In this document: positions 1 to 9,325 of the stretch, in pieces
Position numbering within the stretch: position 1 is the stretch's first letter
Layout: each line of letters begins with the position of its first letter
Source: Nocardia nova
GTDB taxonomy: Bacteria; Actinomycetota; Actinomycetes; Mycobacteriales; Mycobacteriaceae
Reading direction: 5' to 3'
DNA: 64,000 bases
NCBI RefSeq assembly: GCF_002933465.1
Contig: NZ_PSZE01000001.1
Coordinates: forward strand, 471,336 to 535,335
Notes under the pieces: model-generated
What the model was told of the DNA's origin: nothing
The model's input: the letters and a program-made list of their open reading frames with translations, nothing else
The model's database searches: none
Program-made: the position numbers and the translations under genes

Positions 1-1
1 C

Positions 2-1153
2 CTCGACATCCTCCCGCTGGCCGGCGTTCCGGTCGCGGTGAAGAACAACATCGATGTGGCCGGTGAGATCACCGCCGCGGGTTCGCGCGCCGGGTCGGGC
101 GTCCCAGCCGGCTCGGATCATCCGGTGGTGCGGCGGTTGCGGGCCGCGGGCGCGGTCGTGGTCGGCCTGACCGAGATGCCGGAGGGCGGGCTCTGGGGCA
201 CCTCCGACACGCCCGAGCGGATTGCGCGTTCTCCGTGGAATATTCGCTACAGCGCCGGTGGCTCCTCGGGTGGGTCGGGCGCCGCGGTCGGCGCCGGACT
301 CGTGCCGGTGGCTCACGGTAACGACGGGCTCGGGTCGGTGCGGATACCCGCCGCGTGCTGCGGCGTCTTCGGCATCAAGCCGGGGCGCGGCGTCGTCCCG
401 GCCCAGGTCGGTGTCGACTCCTGGAGCGGCATGACCGAGAACGGAGTGCTCGCGACCACGGTCGCCGATGCGGCACTCATGCTTTCGGTGCTGGCCGACC
501 GGCCCGCCCTGGCCGATCTGGAACCGCCGACACCGCTGCGCATCGCGATCGCGGCCGGATCGCCATCCCCGCTGGTACGGGTGGACAAGCAGTGGGCGGC
601 GGCCGCGCAGACCGCCGCCCGGCTCGCCGGGGAGGCCGGTCACGGCATTGTTCCCGCCGCACTGCCCTACCAGGGCGCCACCACAGCGCTGGCGTGGCGC
701 TGGCTAGCCAATGCGGCGCGCGAGGCGGGTGCGGTCGCGAATCCGGAACTGCTGCAACGCCGTAGCCGCGTGCATATCGCGCTGGGCCGGGCAGTGCTGA
801 AGGCCGGTCTGGTCCGGCCGAATCAGGTCGACCGGATCGAGGCGCGGCTGCTCGACTTCTTCGAGCAGCACGATGTGGTGATCACCCCGACACTGGCCGC
901 CCCCGCTCCGGCGGCACGCAACTGGCATGCCCGCGGCTGGCTGGCCAATGTCGTTGCCAACGTTCGCTTCTCGCCGTTCACGCCGCTGTGGAACCTGGTC
1001 GGCTGGCCCGCGGTGAGCGTTCCGATGGGGTTGCATCCGCGCACCGGGACGCCGGTGGCGGCACAGCTGGCCGGGCCCCCCGGTAGTGAATCGACGCTGC
1101 TACGGCTGGCCGCTCAGTTGGAGGCGGCCCAGCCCTGGCAACGCACCGCCTGA
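2..1153 (+). CDS. Amidase (amidase-signature family), 5' end outside the window
   Basis: The reading frame is open from base 2, so the gene starts before the window; the GTG at 38 is internal, because the residues before it (LAGVPVAVKNNID) are the typical block around the catalytic lysine. The Ser-Ser-Lys amidase layout is visible: Lys in VAVKNNID, the cis-serine in GGSSGGSG, and the nucleophile region GLGSVRIPA, which in most members reads DGGGSIRxPA. Such enzymes hydrolyse carboxamides; the substrate cannot be told from sequence. The C-terminus (PAVSVPMGL, AAQLAGPPGSE) is intact. A LysR regulator lies convergently 45 bp downstream and need not control it. Confidence 0.9.
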   Translation, partial: LDILPLAGVPVAVKNNIDVAGEITAAGSRAGSGVPAGSDHPVVRRLRAAGAVVVGLTEMPEGGLWGTSDTPERIARSPWNIRYSAGGSSGGSGAAVGAGLVPVAHGNDGLGSVRIPAACCGVFGIKPGRGVVPAQVGVDSWSGMTENGVLATTVADAALMLSVLADRPALADLEPPTPLRIAIAAGSPSPLVRVDKQWAAAAQTAARLAGEAGHGIVPAALPYQGATTALAWRWLANAAREAGAVANPELLQRRSRVHIALGRAVLKAGLVRPNQVDRIEARLLDFFEQHDVVITPTLAAPAPAARNWHARGWLANVVANVRFSPFTPLWNLVGWPAVSVPMGLHPRTGTPVAAQLAGPPGSESTLLRLAAQLEAAQPWQRTA

Positions 1154-1198
1154 ACGTCCCTCGGGCCCGCGGTTCGCCACGGACCGCGGGCTCCGGGC

Positions 1199-2080
1199 CT
1201 ATCGGTCGTCTTCGACGAGGGAGAATCCGCCGGCGACAACGCGATTGGCGAAATCGAGAATGGTCGGCCGGTCGTCGTCCGCGCGCCACACCATGGCGAG
1301 TTCACACGGCGCGAGGCCGGCGACCGGGCGGGCGGTGAGCCCGGGCCACCGATACATCGGCACGTTGTTCTCGGCCAGTAGGCAGACCCCGAGTCCGAGG
1401 CTGACGGCCTCGAGCCGCTCCTCGGCGGTGGCGGCCTCGCCGCCGATCTTGGCCTGGCGGCCGCCGCGGGCGTCGCCGCCGAGCCAGAAGTCGCGTGCCG
1501 CACCGGCTTCGGCAGGCATCGCGACGAACGGCTCGTCGATCAGATCGGCGAATTCGATGCTCTCCTGATCGGCCAGCCGGTGATTCTCCGGGAGGAGTAC
1601 CCACCTCGCCTCGGTACGCAGCACCTGCCAGCGGTAGCGTCCGGAATCGGGCACCGGCAGCCACATCAACGCCAGATCGGCCTGCCGGCCCGCGAGGCCG
1701 CTGGAGGGATCGGTCCACGACGCCGAATGCAGTGCCAGCCGATGTCCGCTGGCGCTTTCCAGTTCGGCGATCAGGCCGCGTCCGATCGAACTCTGGATAC
1801 CGACCCGCAACACCTCACCGGCTTCCTGGAGAGCCACGTTGGTGACCTCCCAGAACTCCAGGATGCGCCGGGCGCCCTCGAGCAGCTCTTTACCGGCGAC
1901 GGTCAGCGCCACGCTGCGCTGATTGCGATCGAACAGGACCACGTCGAGCTGACGCTCGAGCTGGCGGATCTGCCGCGACAGGGTGGGTTGAGCGATGTGC
2001 AGCCGCTGGGCGGCATTGGTGAAGTGCAGTTCCTCAGCGACGGCGACGAAGTACCGCAGGTCGCGCAAATGCGGGTCCAT
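1199..2080 (-). CDS. LysR-family transcriptional regulator
   Basis: The 293-residue length is normal for the family. The N-terminal winged helix-turn-helix (about residues 1–60) contains the standard LysR pattern: LRYFVAVAEELHFTNAAQRL, then AQPTLSRQIRQLE. The rest is a periplasmic-binding-protein-like effector domain. The start at 2080 gives MDPHLRDLRYF, the expected N-terminus. Target genes and ligand are unknown; it is convergent with the amidase and separated from hpt by about 375 bp. Confidence 0.93.
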   Translation of the reverse strand: MDPHLRDLRYFVAVAEELHFTNAAQRLHIAQPTLSRQIRQLERQLDVVLFDRNQRSVALTVAGKELLEGARRILEFWEVTNVALQEAGEVLRVGIQSSIGRGLIAELESASGHRLALHSASWTDPSSGLAGRQADLALMWLPVPDSGRYRWQVLRTEARWVLLPENHRLADQESIEFADLIDEPFVAMPAEAGAARDFWLGGDARGGRQAKIGGEAATAEERLEAVSLGLGVCLLAENNVPMYRWPGLTARPVAGLAPCELAMVWRADDDRPTILDFANRVVAGGFSLVEDDR

Positions 2081-2456
2081 AGCACCTTGCTATCAGAATT
2101 GGTCTTGGAAATCCAGCTGCTTCAGACCTTCGAGTCTGAATAGAGGGTCAGAAACAGCCAAACGGTTTGTTACCGACAGCATAGGGCTCCGCCATAACTC
2201 CAGCACAATCGCCCTGGAAAATTTCCAGCGAACACAACCGCCGTCGCGGCGAGCCGATGACACGGCTTCACGGCGCGCGACGACCAGCGGTGATATCACT
2301 TCCGGCACTGCGCGCGGATCTCCGCCGCCGAGGCGGCCCGCTATCCGGGCCGACCAGCAACTTCCATCGATAGCGATTGCGCAGGGAACATCGTCAAACG
2401 GTGATTTTCGCCACAGCCCAGCGGAATTCGGTCACCAATTCGGTCATGCGCCCAGT
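2081..2456. other. Intergenic stretch, no gene seen
   Basis: This stretch between the LysR start and the hpt stop must hold the LysR promoter. Short open frames here show no recognisable protein, and I see no convincing terminator or repeat. Confidence 0.6.
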
Positions 2457-3011
2457 TCAGGCGCTGTAGACCCGCGGGTTCAAGGTCCCGATGTAGGGCA
2501 GATCGCGGTAACGCTCGGCGTAGTCCAGGCCGTACCCGACGACGAATTCGTTCGGGATGTCGAAGCCGACGTGCGCGACCTCGATGTGGGTGCGCAGGGC
2601 GTCGGGCTTGCGCAGTAGCGTCACCACCTCCAGCGAGGCGGGGTTGCGACTGGAGAGGTTGCGCATCAGCCACGACAGCGTGAGACCGGAGTCGATGATG
2701 TCCTCGACGATCAGCACATTGCGTCCGGCGATGTCCTTGTCCAGATCCTTCAGAATCCGGACCACCCCCGAGGAGGAGGTGGACGACCCGTACGACGAGA
2801 CGGCCATGAACTCCATCTGCGTCGGGATCGGCAGCGCCTGCGCCAGCTCGGTCATGAAGAAGATCGCACCTTTGAGCACGCCGACCAGCAGCAGATCACC
2901 CTCGGGCGCGTCGGGGGGATATCGCTTCGCGATGAGTTCGGCCAGCTCGTCGACCTTGGCTCGGATCTGCTCCTCGGTGATCAGCACCGACGCTATGTCG
3001 TCCCCGTACAC
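2457..3011 (-). CDS. hpt: Hypoxanthine phosphoribosyltransferase
   Basis: Purine salvage enzyme making IMP/GMP from hypoxanthine/guanine and PRPP. The PRPP-binding motif [13 protein letters not shown] is present at about residues 98–110, and the 184-residue length fits bacterial Hpt. [13 protein letters not shown] and [14 protein letters not shown] are further family blocks. It is the last gene of the minus-strand run dacB–metalloprotease–tilS–hpt, 24 bp after tilS, the order seen in mycobacteria and nocardiae. Confidence 0.97.
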   Translation of the reverse strand: MYGDDIASVLITEEQIRAKVDELAELIAKRYPPDAPEGDLLLVGVLKGAIFFMTELAQALPIPTQMEFMAVSSYGSSTSSSGVVRILKDLDKDIAGRNVLIVEDIIDSGLTLSWLMRNLSSRNPASLEVVTLLRKPDALRTHIEVAHVGFDIPNEFVVGYGLDYAERYRDLPYIGTLNPRVYSA

Positions 3012-3035
3012 GTGTGCTGGCTTCCCTTCGGGTCG

Positions 3036-4142
3036 TTATCGTGCAAACGCCAACGTCAGCCTGCCACGTTCGCGCCTGGCAACCAACCTGATCCCCGGCA
3101 TTCCCCCGCCGACCGCGACGCCGCCCTGGCCGTGCCATTCGGTGATCAAGGACTCGACCGCGCGTAAATGCTTGTCCGTCAAGGCTTTTGCACCGCCGTC
3201 GAGCAGCCAGGCCCGGATAATACGCCGACGAATCGCGGGCGGCACCGTGGCGAGTGTCTCGACCGACAGGGACGAACCATCACGCGCGTCGACCAGCAAT
3301 CGATCGGCAATCGCATCGAGCGCCGCACCGTCCTCCCGAAGTTGCGCGGCCGTGCGAGCCAGCGCCGGCGCCACACCCCCACCCAGGACCTCCTCCAGCA
3401 GCGGCAGCACCTCGGTCCGCAGCCGGACCCGGGTGAATTCGGGAGCGGCATTGTGCGGGTCCTCGTGCGGCACCAGGCCCAGATCCCGGCACATCTCCCG
3501 AGTGACCGCGCGCCGCACGCCCAGCAGCGGCCGACCCCAGGGCTCGTCGAATTCCGCCATCCCCCGGATCGACCGCGGGCCCGATCCGCGCGCCAATCCG
3601 AGCAGTACGGTTTCCGCCTGGTCGTCGAGGGTGTGCCCGAACAACACCGGGAGGCCGTCTCGCGCCTCGACCAGCGCCCGGTAGCGTGCCTCCCGGGCGG
3701 CGGCTTCCGGGCCACCCGGGCCACTCACCCGCACCCGGCACACCCGCGCGGATCGACACCCCAGCCACCGGGCGAGGGCGGCGGCCTCGGCGGCGACCTC
3801 CGCAGACCCGTCCTGCAGCCCGTGATCCACGACGAGCGCGTCGACCGCCACGGCCTCGGCCACCGCCGCGGCCGTGAGTGCCAGCGAATCCGCCCCGCCC
3901 GAGAGCGCGACGGCGACCACCCCGGCCGGTGCGTAGCGCACGAGCCAATCTCGCACGGCGTGCCGCATGACCAAGACGGCTCGGGTCTCGGGCAACCGCG
4001 CCCGGTCCGCTGCCCGCGGCTCCTGGGCGCCCAGCCGGACCGGCCCGGATGCCGAGGGCGACTCCGCATCGCCGGGCGATGGGATCGCCGCTGCGGACAC
4101 CGGATCCGTTCCCGGCGACTGCGCGGGCCGTTCCGGGTTCAT
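3036..4142 (-). CDS. tilS: tRNA(Ile)-lysidine synthetase
   Basis: TilS modifies C34 of tRNA-Ile(CAU) to lysidine using ATP. The PP-loop motif SGGADS and the following segments VDHGLQDGS and GHTLDDQAETVLLGLARGSG are diagnostic. The ATG at 4142 overlaps the stop of the upstream metalloprotease (ATGA), supporting translational coupling and giving 368 residues; it adds a Pro/Ala/Ser-rich leader of about 58 residues. An internal ATG at 3968 (MRHAVRDWLV) would give 310 residues, closer to mycobacterial TilS, and is a real alternative. Confidence 0.93.
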   Translation of the reverse strand: MNPERPAQSPGTDPVSAAAIPSPGDAESPSASGPVRLGAQEPRAADRARLPETRAVLVMRHAVRDWLVRYAPAGVVAVALSGGADSLALTAAAVAEAVAVDALVVDHGLQDGSAEVAAEAAALARWLGCRSARVCRVRVSGPGGPEAAAREARYRALVEARDGLPVLFGHTLDDQAETVLLGLARGSGPRSIRGMAEFDEPWGRPLLGVRRAVTREMCRDLGLVPHEDPHNAAPEFTRVRLRTEVLPLLEEVLGGGVAPALARTAAQLREDGAALDAIADRLLVDARDGSSLSVETLATVPPAIRRRIIRAWLLDGGAKALTDKHLRAVESLITEWHGQGGVAVGGGMPGIRLVARRERGRLTLAFAR

Positions 4143-5320
4143 CCCAGGACTCGGTCGATCCATCGTTGCGGGGTGCTGATCTCGTCGGGACGGGGCAGGG
4201 TGTCGGCGTCGGTCCAGACGGTGTTGAACCGCCGCATGCCGACCGTGCCGACGACCTCGTCGACGAACGCCTTGCCGCGCACGTACTGCGCGACCTTCGC
4301 ATCGACCCCGAGCAAGGCGCGCAACAGGCGCTGGATCGGATTGGCCGGGCGCCGCCGTCGCTGATCGAAGGCCTCGCGGATCTGCGTGACGGTGGGAATC
4401 ACGGCCGGGCCGACGGCATCCATCACATGGTCGGCATGACCCTCCAGCAGCGTGCCGAGCATCAGCAGCCGGTCCAGCGCCTCGCGCTGCGGCGGCGGCT
4501 GGGTGGCGCGCAGCAGGCCGAGGATGCCACGATCGGCCGGATCGTCGCTGACCCCGTTGTCGCGCCGACGGCGTACCTCCTCCACCAGCCTGGTCAGCAC
4601 CTCGTTCACCGATTCGTCGCCGACAGCACCGAGGGTGTCGACGTTCTGCTTCATGTAGTCGCCCAGCCAGGGTGCCGAGGAGAACTGCACCCGATGCGTC
4701 ACCTCGTGCAGGCACACCCACAGCCGGAAATCGCTGGGCGAGACGCCGAGTGCGCGTTCCACGGCCATGATGTTGGGGGCGACCAGCAACAAGGTGCCGT
4801 CCGGCCCGCTGAACGGGTCGTATTGGCCGAGGATCGCGGTGGACAGGAAGGCCAGCATCGCCCCGGCCTGGACGCCGGCCGGTTTCCCGGCGAAACGGCC
4901 GCGCTCGTCGTCGGCGGACCCGGTGAGTTCGGACATGGATTCGGCGGCCGCACGGATCCAGCCGCGGCGATCGACGATCGTGGCCTGTGGGACGGGCTGG
5001 TCGTCGAGGAGCAGACTCACCTCCCGCACCGGGCCCTCGGCACGAATGGACGCCTCGGACAGTTCCTGGACGACCTGTTCGGCCGAGTACCGCGTGGTGC
5101 GGGGACCGGACGGCACGACGGCGCTACCGGCGCGTGCGGCCAGCTGCCAATCGACCGAGCCGGCCAGCACCGAGCGCTTCGCGGCCGAGTTTTTCGCCAC
5201 GTCGTTCTTCGCCACGTCGTTCTTCGCCACGTCGTTCTTCGCCACGTCCGTGGGTTCGCGACCGGCGACCACGGCATCGTCGGCGGTACGGCCATCGGCG
5301 GGGTCACCGGATCCGGTCAT
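4139..5320 (-). CDS. Zinc-dependent metalloprotease family protein (Rv3626c-like, DUF2342)
   Basis: The protein has an HEVTH zinc motif at residues 205–209 within the conserved surround WVCLHEVTHRVQF, typical of the actinobacterial DUF2342 family sitting between tilS and dacB. Its substrate is not known. I chose the ATG at 5320 (MTGSGDPADG), 14 bp after the dacB stop; an ATG at 5344 would overlap dacB by 10 bp. Residues 26–45 hold a tandem pentapeptide repeat (NDVAK-type), an odd low-complexity insert encoded by a 15-bp DNA repeat. The stop overlaps tilS by ATGA. Confidence 0.88.
   Translation of the reverse strand: MTGSGDPADGRTADDAVVAGREPTDVAKNDVAKNDVAKNDVAKNSAAKRSVLAGSVDWQLAARAGSAVVPSGPRTTRYSAEQVVQELSEASIRAEGPVREVSLLLDDQPVPQATIVDRRGWIRAAAESMSELTGSADDERGRFAGKPAGVQAGAMLAFLSTAILGQYDPFSGPDGTLLLVAPNIMAVERALGVSPSDFRLWVCLHEVTHRVQFSSAPWLGDYMKQNVDTLGAVGDESVNEVLTRLVEEVRRRRDNGVSDDPADRGILGLLRATQPPPQREALDRLLMLGTLLEGHADHVMDAVGPAVIPTVTQIREAFDQRRRRPANPIQRLLRALLGVDAKVAQYVRGKAFVDEVVGTVGMRRFNTVWTDADTLPRPDEISTPQRWIDRVLG
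5193..5252. repeat. 15-bp tandem repeat inside the metalloprotease gene
   Basis: The unit TTCGCCACGTCGTTC is present as three exact copies (5193–5207, 5208–5222, 5223–5237) and a fourth that diverges near its end. It encodes the repeated residues VAKND. Being a multiple of three, it can change copy number without a frameshift. Confidence 0.9.
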
Positions 5321-5334
5321 CGCATTTCCACCCG

Positions 5335-6819
5335 TCAGGAGCATCCACAGTTGCGAAGCGTGGTGGCGACGGCGTCCAATGCCGGGCGGCTGGCCTCTGG
5401 GGGCCGGTCGTTCGACATCAGCGCGAAGGTCATGACTCGGCCGTCGCGATCCAACACATATCCAGCCAACGCGCTCGACACGGACAGAGTTCCGGTCTTG
5501 GCGCGCACCCAGCCCGCTCCGGCGCGTTCGGGGCCGCCGTCGACGAACCGCACGGCCAGCGATCCGGTACCGCCGGCGACCGGCAGATAGTCCAGCAGCG
5601 GCGCCAGCGGAGAGGCGACCGCGGCACTGTCACCGGTGTTGACGACCGAGGGCGCGGCGGTCCCGCCCGGGTCCGCAGCACCCGGCTGCGCGGAGGCGGC
5701 CGACTCGGCGATGATCCGGTCGAGCAGTCGCGCCGGAACCCGATCGTCGGTGGACAGTCCGCTGTTGTCGATCTGGGTGACGCCCGCGGTGTCGAAACCC
5801 GCCGCCTTCAACGCCGTCAGGGTGGCGGAGGCGGCGCCGGCGAACGACTGCTCGCCACCGGTCGCCGCGGCGATCTCCCGGCCGATCGTCTCGGCGAGCA
5901 CATCGTCGGAGTGAATCATCATGTCCCGCAAGCGGTCTCGCAGCTGCGCGGATTCCACGTGGGCCAACTCGGCGGCCCCGGGCGCGGCCTTGGCCAGCCG
6001 AACCTTCGCGGGGTCGGCGCCCAGCTCCAGCGCCAGCCGGCGCCCCGCGTCCAATGCGGGGGTGGCAGAGCGCGGCGAATATTCGACCAGCGGGTCGAGG
6101 CGGCCACCGTCGATCATCACCGGTTCGATCGGCGCCCACGAACCGCCCGCGATATCGGCCGGATCCCAGCCGGCCGGCGAGGTGGGGCCCGAATACAGCG
6201 AGGTATCGACCACGACCGTGTCGACCGGATGGCCGGCGGCACGAATCTGGGCCACCAGATCCGACAACTTCGGCCCGTCCGGGTAGTACCCCTTGCCGTC
6301 GGCCTGCGCGGTCAGGGTCGGATCGCCGGCGCCGACCAGCACCACCTCACCGGGCGCCGAACCGGTCACCACGCGCGTGGTGAGCCGATGGTCCGGCGGC
6401 AGGACCAGCAGGGCCGCCGCCGCGGTCATGACCTTGAGGGTGGACGCCGGGATCATCGGCTTGTCCGGATCGGCGCTCCACAACATGGCGCGCGTGTCGG
6501 GGTCGGAGATCGATCCGGCGAAATTGCCGAGGTCCGGACTGGCCGCCACGTGGGCCAGGGCATCGGCCAGCCCCTGGCGGCTGGGTTCGGGCGCACTCGC
6601 CGAGGCGGGATTCAGCTGCGGAAAGGGCTTCACGGGGGCCGGAGGTGCGGCTATCGTCAAACCCCCGTGCCGGAATTCCTCGGTCCAGGGGCGCACCGTC
6701 ACCAGGGCGACCGTGGCCACGACGACGGCGACAACGGTTGCGACCAGCACCGCGACCCACATATTGCGGCGTCGGCGAGCGGCCAGCCCACCGATGTTCT
6801 TCCTACCTCGACCTACCAC
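5335..6819 (-). CDS. dacB: D-alanyl-D-alanine carboxypeptidase/endopeptidase (PBP4 family)
   Basis: A class-C low-molecular-weight penicillin-binding protein that trims peptidoglycan stem peptides outside the membrane. A basic N-terminus and one membrane segment (about residues 21–42) act as signal anchor. The catalytic SxxK is STLK at residues 126–129, and the KTG box is in VRAKTGTLS near residue 440. The family's SxN motif appears to be SDD in MIHSDDVLAETI. At 494 residues it matches actinobacterial DacB (Rv3627c-like). It starts the operon dacB–metalloprotease–tilS–hpt, divergent from ppa. Confidence 0.93.
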   Translation of the reverse strand: MVGRGRKNIGGLAARRRRNMWVAVLVATVVAVVVATVALVTVRPWTEEFRHGGLTIAAPPAPVKPFPQLNPASASAPEPSRQGLADALAHVAASPDLGNFAGSISDPDTRAMLWSADPDKPMIPASTLKVMTAAAALLVLPPDHRLTTRVVTGSAPGEVVLVGAGDPTLTAQADGKGYYPDGPKLSDLVAQIRAAGHPVDTVVVDTSLYSGPTSPAGWDPADIAGGSWAPIEPVMIDGGRLDPLVEYSPRSATPALDAGRRLALELGADPAKVRLAKAAPGAAELAHVESAQLRDRLRDMMIHSDDVLAETIGREIAAATGGEQSFAGAASATLTALKAAGFDTAGVTQIDNSGLSTDDRVPARLLDRIIAESAASAQPGAADPGGTAAPSVVNTGDSAAVASPLAPLLDYLPVAGGTGSLAVRFVDGGPERAGAGWVRAKTGTLSVSSALAGYVLDRDGRVMTFALMSNDRPPEASRPALDAVATTLRNCGCS

Positions 6820-7030
6820 GTGACAGCTGTCTCCCTATTCACCCGTGTGAGGCGGACGCTCCCTGCCGCACCCATGCGCGCATCGACCACACTATCCTCA
6901 CCTCGCCGGCGTTCCATCGAACGAGCTGGCGAGTCGGCAGCCCACCGAACCGGTCGGCGAGTCGGCCGCGGCACACGCCGGCGAGCAGCCGTACCGCATC
7001 AACGCATACGCATCGGACGAAGGAGATGAC

Positions 7031-7522
7031 GTGGAGTTCGACGTCACCATCGAGATCCCCAAGGGGCAGCGCAACAAGTACGAGGTCGACCACGAGACGG
7101 GTCGGGTGCGGCTGGACCGCTACCTCTACACCCCGATGGTCTACCCGGCCGACTACGGCTACATCGAGAACACCCTGGGCTCCGACGGCGACCCGCTGGA
7201 CTGCCTCGTGCTGCTACCCGAGTCGGTGTTCCCCGGCGTGATCGTCGAGGCCCGCCCGGTGGGTGTGCTGCTGATGAGCGACGAGGCCGGCGGCGACGAG
7301 AAGGTCGTGGCGGTTCCGGCCGGTGACAAGCGCTGGGATCACATCCAGGACGTCAACGACATCCCGGAGTTCGAGCGCAAGGCCATCGAGCACTTCTTCG
7401 AGCACTACAAGGACCTCGAGCCCGGCAAGTGGGTCAAGGTCGACGGCTGGGACGGCCGGGCCAAGGCCGAGACCCTCGCCGATGAGGCGTTCAAGCGGCT
7501 GCAGGAGCAGGGCGGACACTGA
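7031..7522 (+). CDS. ppa: Inorganic pyrophosphatase
   Basis: Family I soluble pyrophosphatase, hydrolysing PPi to phosphate. The N-terminus [19 protein letters not shown] and the metal-binding [10 protein letters not shown] motif are textbook. Length is 163 residues as in mycobacteria. It starts with GTG at 7031, supported by an AAGGAGATGAC ribosome site just upstream. It is divergent from dacB. Confidence 0.98.
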   Translation: MEFDVTIEIPKGQRNKYEVDHETGRVRLDRYLYTPMVYPADYGYIENTLGSDGDPLDCLVLLPESVFPGVIVEARPVGVLLMSDEAGGDEKVVAVPAGDKRWDHIQDVNDIPEFERKAIEHFFEHYKDLEPGKWVKVDGWDGRAKAETLADEAFKRLQEQGGH

Positions 7523-7529
7523 GTCCGGT

Positions 7530-7571
7530 CGACGGCGCTCGCGGGCGTATGCGTCCCGACGAGCGCCGTCG
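7530..7571. terminator. Terminator hairpin between ppa and the crotonase gene
   Basis: Perfect 11-bp arms CGACGGCGCTC (7530–7540) and GAGCGCCGTCG (7561–7571) flank a 20-nt loop, placed between two convergent genes, so it can serve both strands. Confidence 0.7.
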
Positions 7572-7586
7572 CGGCTCCCCCGAGCG

Positions 7587-8408
7587 CTACCTGCCCTGGA
7601 AGTTCGGCTTGCGCTTTTCGAAGACGGCCTGGATCGCCTCGGTCAGATCCTCCGAGGGCAGGAAGGCAGCGTTCCACGCCGACACGTACCGCAGCCCGTC
7701 GGCCACCTTGCCGGCCTTGGGCTGATCGAGCACATCCTTGATGCCCTGCACCACCAGCGGCGGATTCGCGGCGATCTCCTCCGCCAGCGTGTGCGCGGCG
7801 GCAAGTACCGCCTCCTGATCCGGGTAGACGTCGTTGACCAGGCCGATCTTCTCCGCGCGCGCGGCGTCGATGTCCTTGCCGGTGTAGGCGAGCTCCCGCA
7901 CATGCCCCTCGCCGATGATGCCCGGCAACCGGTGCAGCGACCCGATGTCGGCGACGATGGCGACCTTGGCCTCGCGCAGGCTGAAGCTGGCCTCCGCGCT
8001 GGCCAGGCGGATATCCGCGGCGGAGATCAGATCGAGCCCGCCGCCTATGCACCAGCCGGAGATCGCGGCGATCACGGGTTTGCGGCAGTCGGCGACCGCG
8101 GTCACCGACGCCTGCATGCGCCGGACCTCGTAGAGGAAATCGCTGCGCGGTGCGGCCAAGGCCTTCTCGGCCAGCAGCGGGCCGAAGGTCGGGGTCATCG
8201 CGGGCAGATCGAGACCGTAGGAGAAGTGCTTACCGGAACCGGTGAGCACGATCGCGCGGACCTGCGGGTCGGCGTCCAGCTCGCCGAAGATCAACGGCAA
8301 CTCACTCCAGAAATCCGGGCCCATGGCATTGCCCTTGCCGGGTCCGGTCAGCGTCACTCGCGCGACGTGACCGGTGCGCTCGACGTCGAAAGCCTTCCAA
8401 TCACTCAT
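7587..8408 (-). CDS. Crotonase/enoyl-CoA hydratase family protein
   Basis: The protein shows the crotonase fold signatures: the first oxyanion-hole block ([15 protein letters not shown]) and the second ([23 protein letters not shown]). The 273 residues fit a single-domain enoyl-CoA hydratase/isomerase. The usual hydratase glutamates are not clearly in place: the position following [22 protein letters not shown] is more like isomerase-type members (dienoyl-CoA isomerase-like). The exact reaction is therefore open; a role in acyl-CoA breakdown is likely. Confidence 0.88.
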   Translation of the reverse strand: MSDWKAFDVERTGHVARVTLTGPGKGNAMGPDFWSELPLIFGELDADPQVRAIVLTGSGKHFSYGLDLPAMTPTFGPLLAEKALAAPRSDFLYEVRRMQASVTAVADCRKPVIAAISGWCIGGGLDLISAADIRLASAEASFSLREAKVAIVADIGSLHRLPGIIGEGHVRELAYTGKDIDAARAEKIGLVNDVYPDQEAVLAAAHTLAEEIAANPPLVVQGIKDVLDQPKAGKVADGLRYVSAWNAAFLPSEDLTEAIQAVFEKRKPNFQGR

Positions 8409-8491
8409 TCGTCCAGCGTATCGGGGAAATTCAGCGGCACCGGGACAGCGGTCGGGATTGCGGGAGCGCGGGCAGGACGTAGGTTGGAGGC

Positions 8492-9058
8492 GTGAGCAGT
8501 TCCCAGCGACCCGACGCCGAGCTGGCCGATCTCAACCCCGAGCATCTCGAACCCCGGCACGACGGCGTCACCGCAGCGCAGTACCGAGCCGCCATGCGCC
8601 ACTACCCCACAGGAGTGACGATCGTCACTCTGAGCCGGCCGGAGCGCCCGGTGGGATTCACCGCCACCTCCTTCGCCTCGCTGTCGCTGGATCCGCCGTT
8701 GATCTCGTTCAACATCGCGCACACCTCCTCGTCGATCGACGCGATGACCGAGGCCGATTCGGTCGTCGTGCACTTCCTCGGCGAACATCAACAGCATCTG
8801 GCACAGCGGTTTTCGCGCGCCGCCGAACAGCGTTTCGCCGACCCGGAGTTGTGGTCGACGCTCGATACGGGCGAGCCGGTGCTACACGGCACCCCGATCT
8901 GGGTGCGCGCCACGGTACACCGGTTGATTCCCATCGGCGACCACACCCTGGTGGTCGGGCTGGTCACCCGCGTGCACGACGACACCGGCGGCGCACCGAT
9001 GCGCAACCCGCTGCTGTACTACAACGGCACCTATCATCGCCCTGCCGGATTAGACTGA
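8492..9058 (+). CDS. Flavin reductase-like FMN-binding protein
   Basis: The segment [11 protein letters not shown] followed by [21 protein letters not shown] is the flavin-reductase-like (DIM6/NTAB) FMN-binding fold. Such proteins supply reduced flavin to two-component monooxygenases or act as stand-alone reductases. The GTG start at 8492 gives 188 residues. No partner monooxygenase is adjacent. Confidence 0.9.
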   Translation: MSSSQRPDAELADLNPEHLEPRHDGVTAAQYRAAMRHYPTGVTIVTLSRPERPVGFTATSFASLSLDPPLISFNIAHTSSSIDAMTEADSVVVHFLGEHQQHLAQRFSRAAEQRFADPELWSTLDTGEPVLHGTPIWVRATVHRLIPIGDHTLVVGLVTRVHDDTGGAPMRNPLLYYNGTYHRPAGLD

Positions 9059-9163
9059 GCCACAAGCTTTTTCACACGTCACGCGATTGCGGGGCGGCGC
9101 GGCGCACCTTCTCGCCGGATGCCGGCGCTTGACAATGCCGGGCGAATTCTGCCAATCTCGGGT

Positions 9164-9270
9164 CAGGTCACGAGTACCAGCGTCAAGCCCCGGCTAGCTG
9201 GTCGGCAACCCTCCTCCGCGGTGGGGTGCTCCGGGTGACGACCTGGCCGCTGCTCGACCGAGCACGGCAA
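9164..9270 (+). promoter_or_regulatory. SAM-IV riboswitch
   Basis: The sequence beginning CAGGTCACGAGTACCAGCGT and continuing through TCAAGCCCCGGC, GCTGGTCGGCAACC and GTGGGGTGCTCCGGGTGA matches the actinobacterial SAM-IV consensus as I remember it. P1 pairs CAGGTC (9164–9169) with GACCTG (9240–9245). A downstream hairpin with TGCTC/GAGCA arms (about 9250–9264) fits the extra 3' element of SAM-IV. It lies in the leader of the cysteine-desulfurase-like gene at 9326, so that gene should be repressed by high S-adenosylmethionine. Confidence 0.9.
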
Positions 9271-9325
9271 GCGCGGACTCCGATCACCTCCACACCCGGA
9301 GTCCCTGAACAAAGGGATCGTCCCG

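Noticed and set aside
5193..5252. CRISPR-like repeat
   Set aside because: Directly adjoining 15-bp units without spacers, inside a coding frame.
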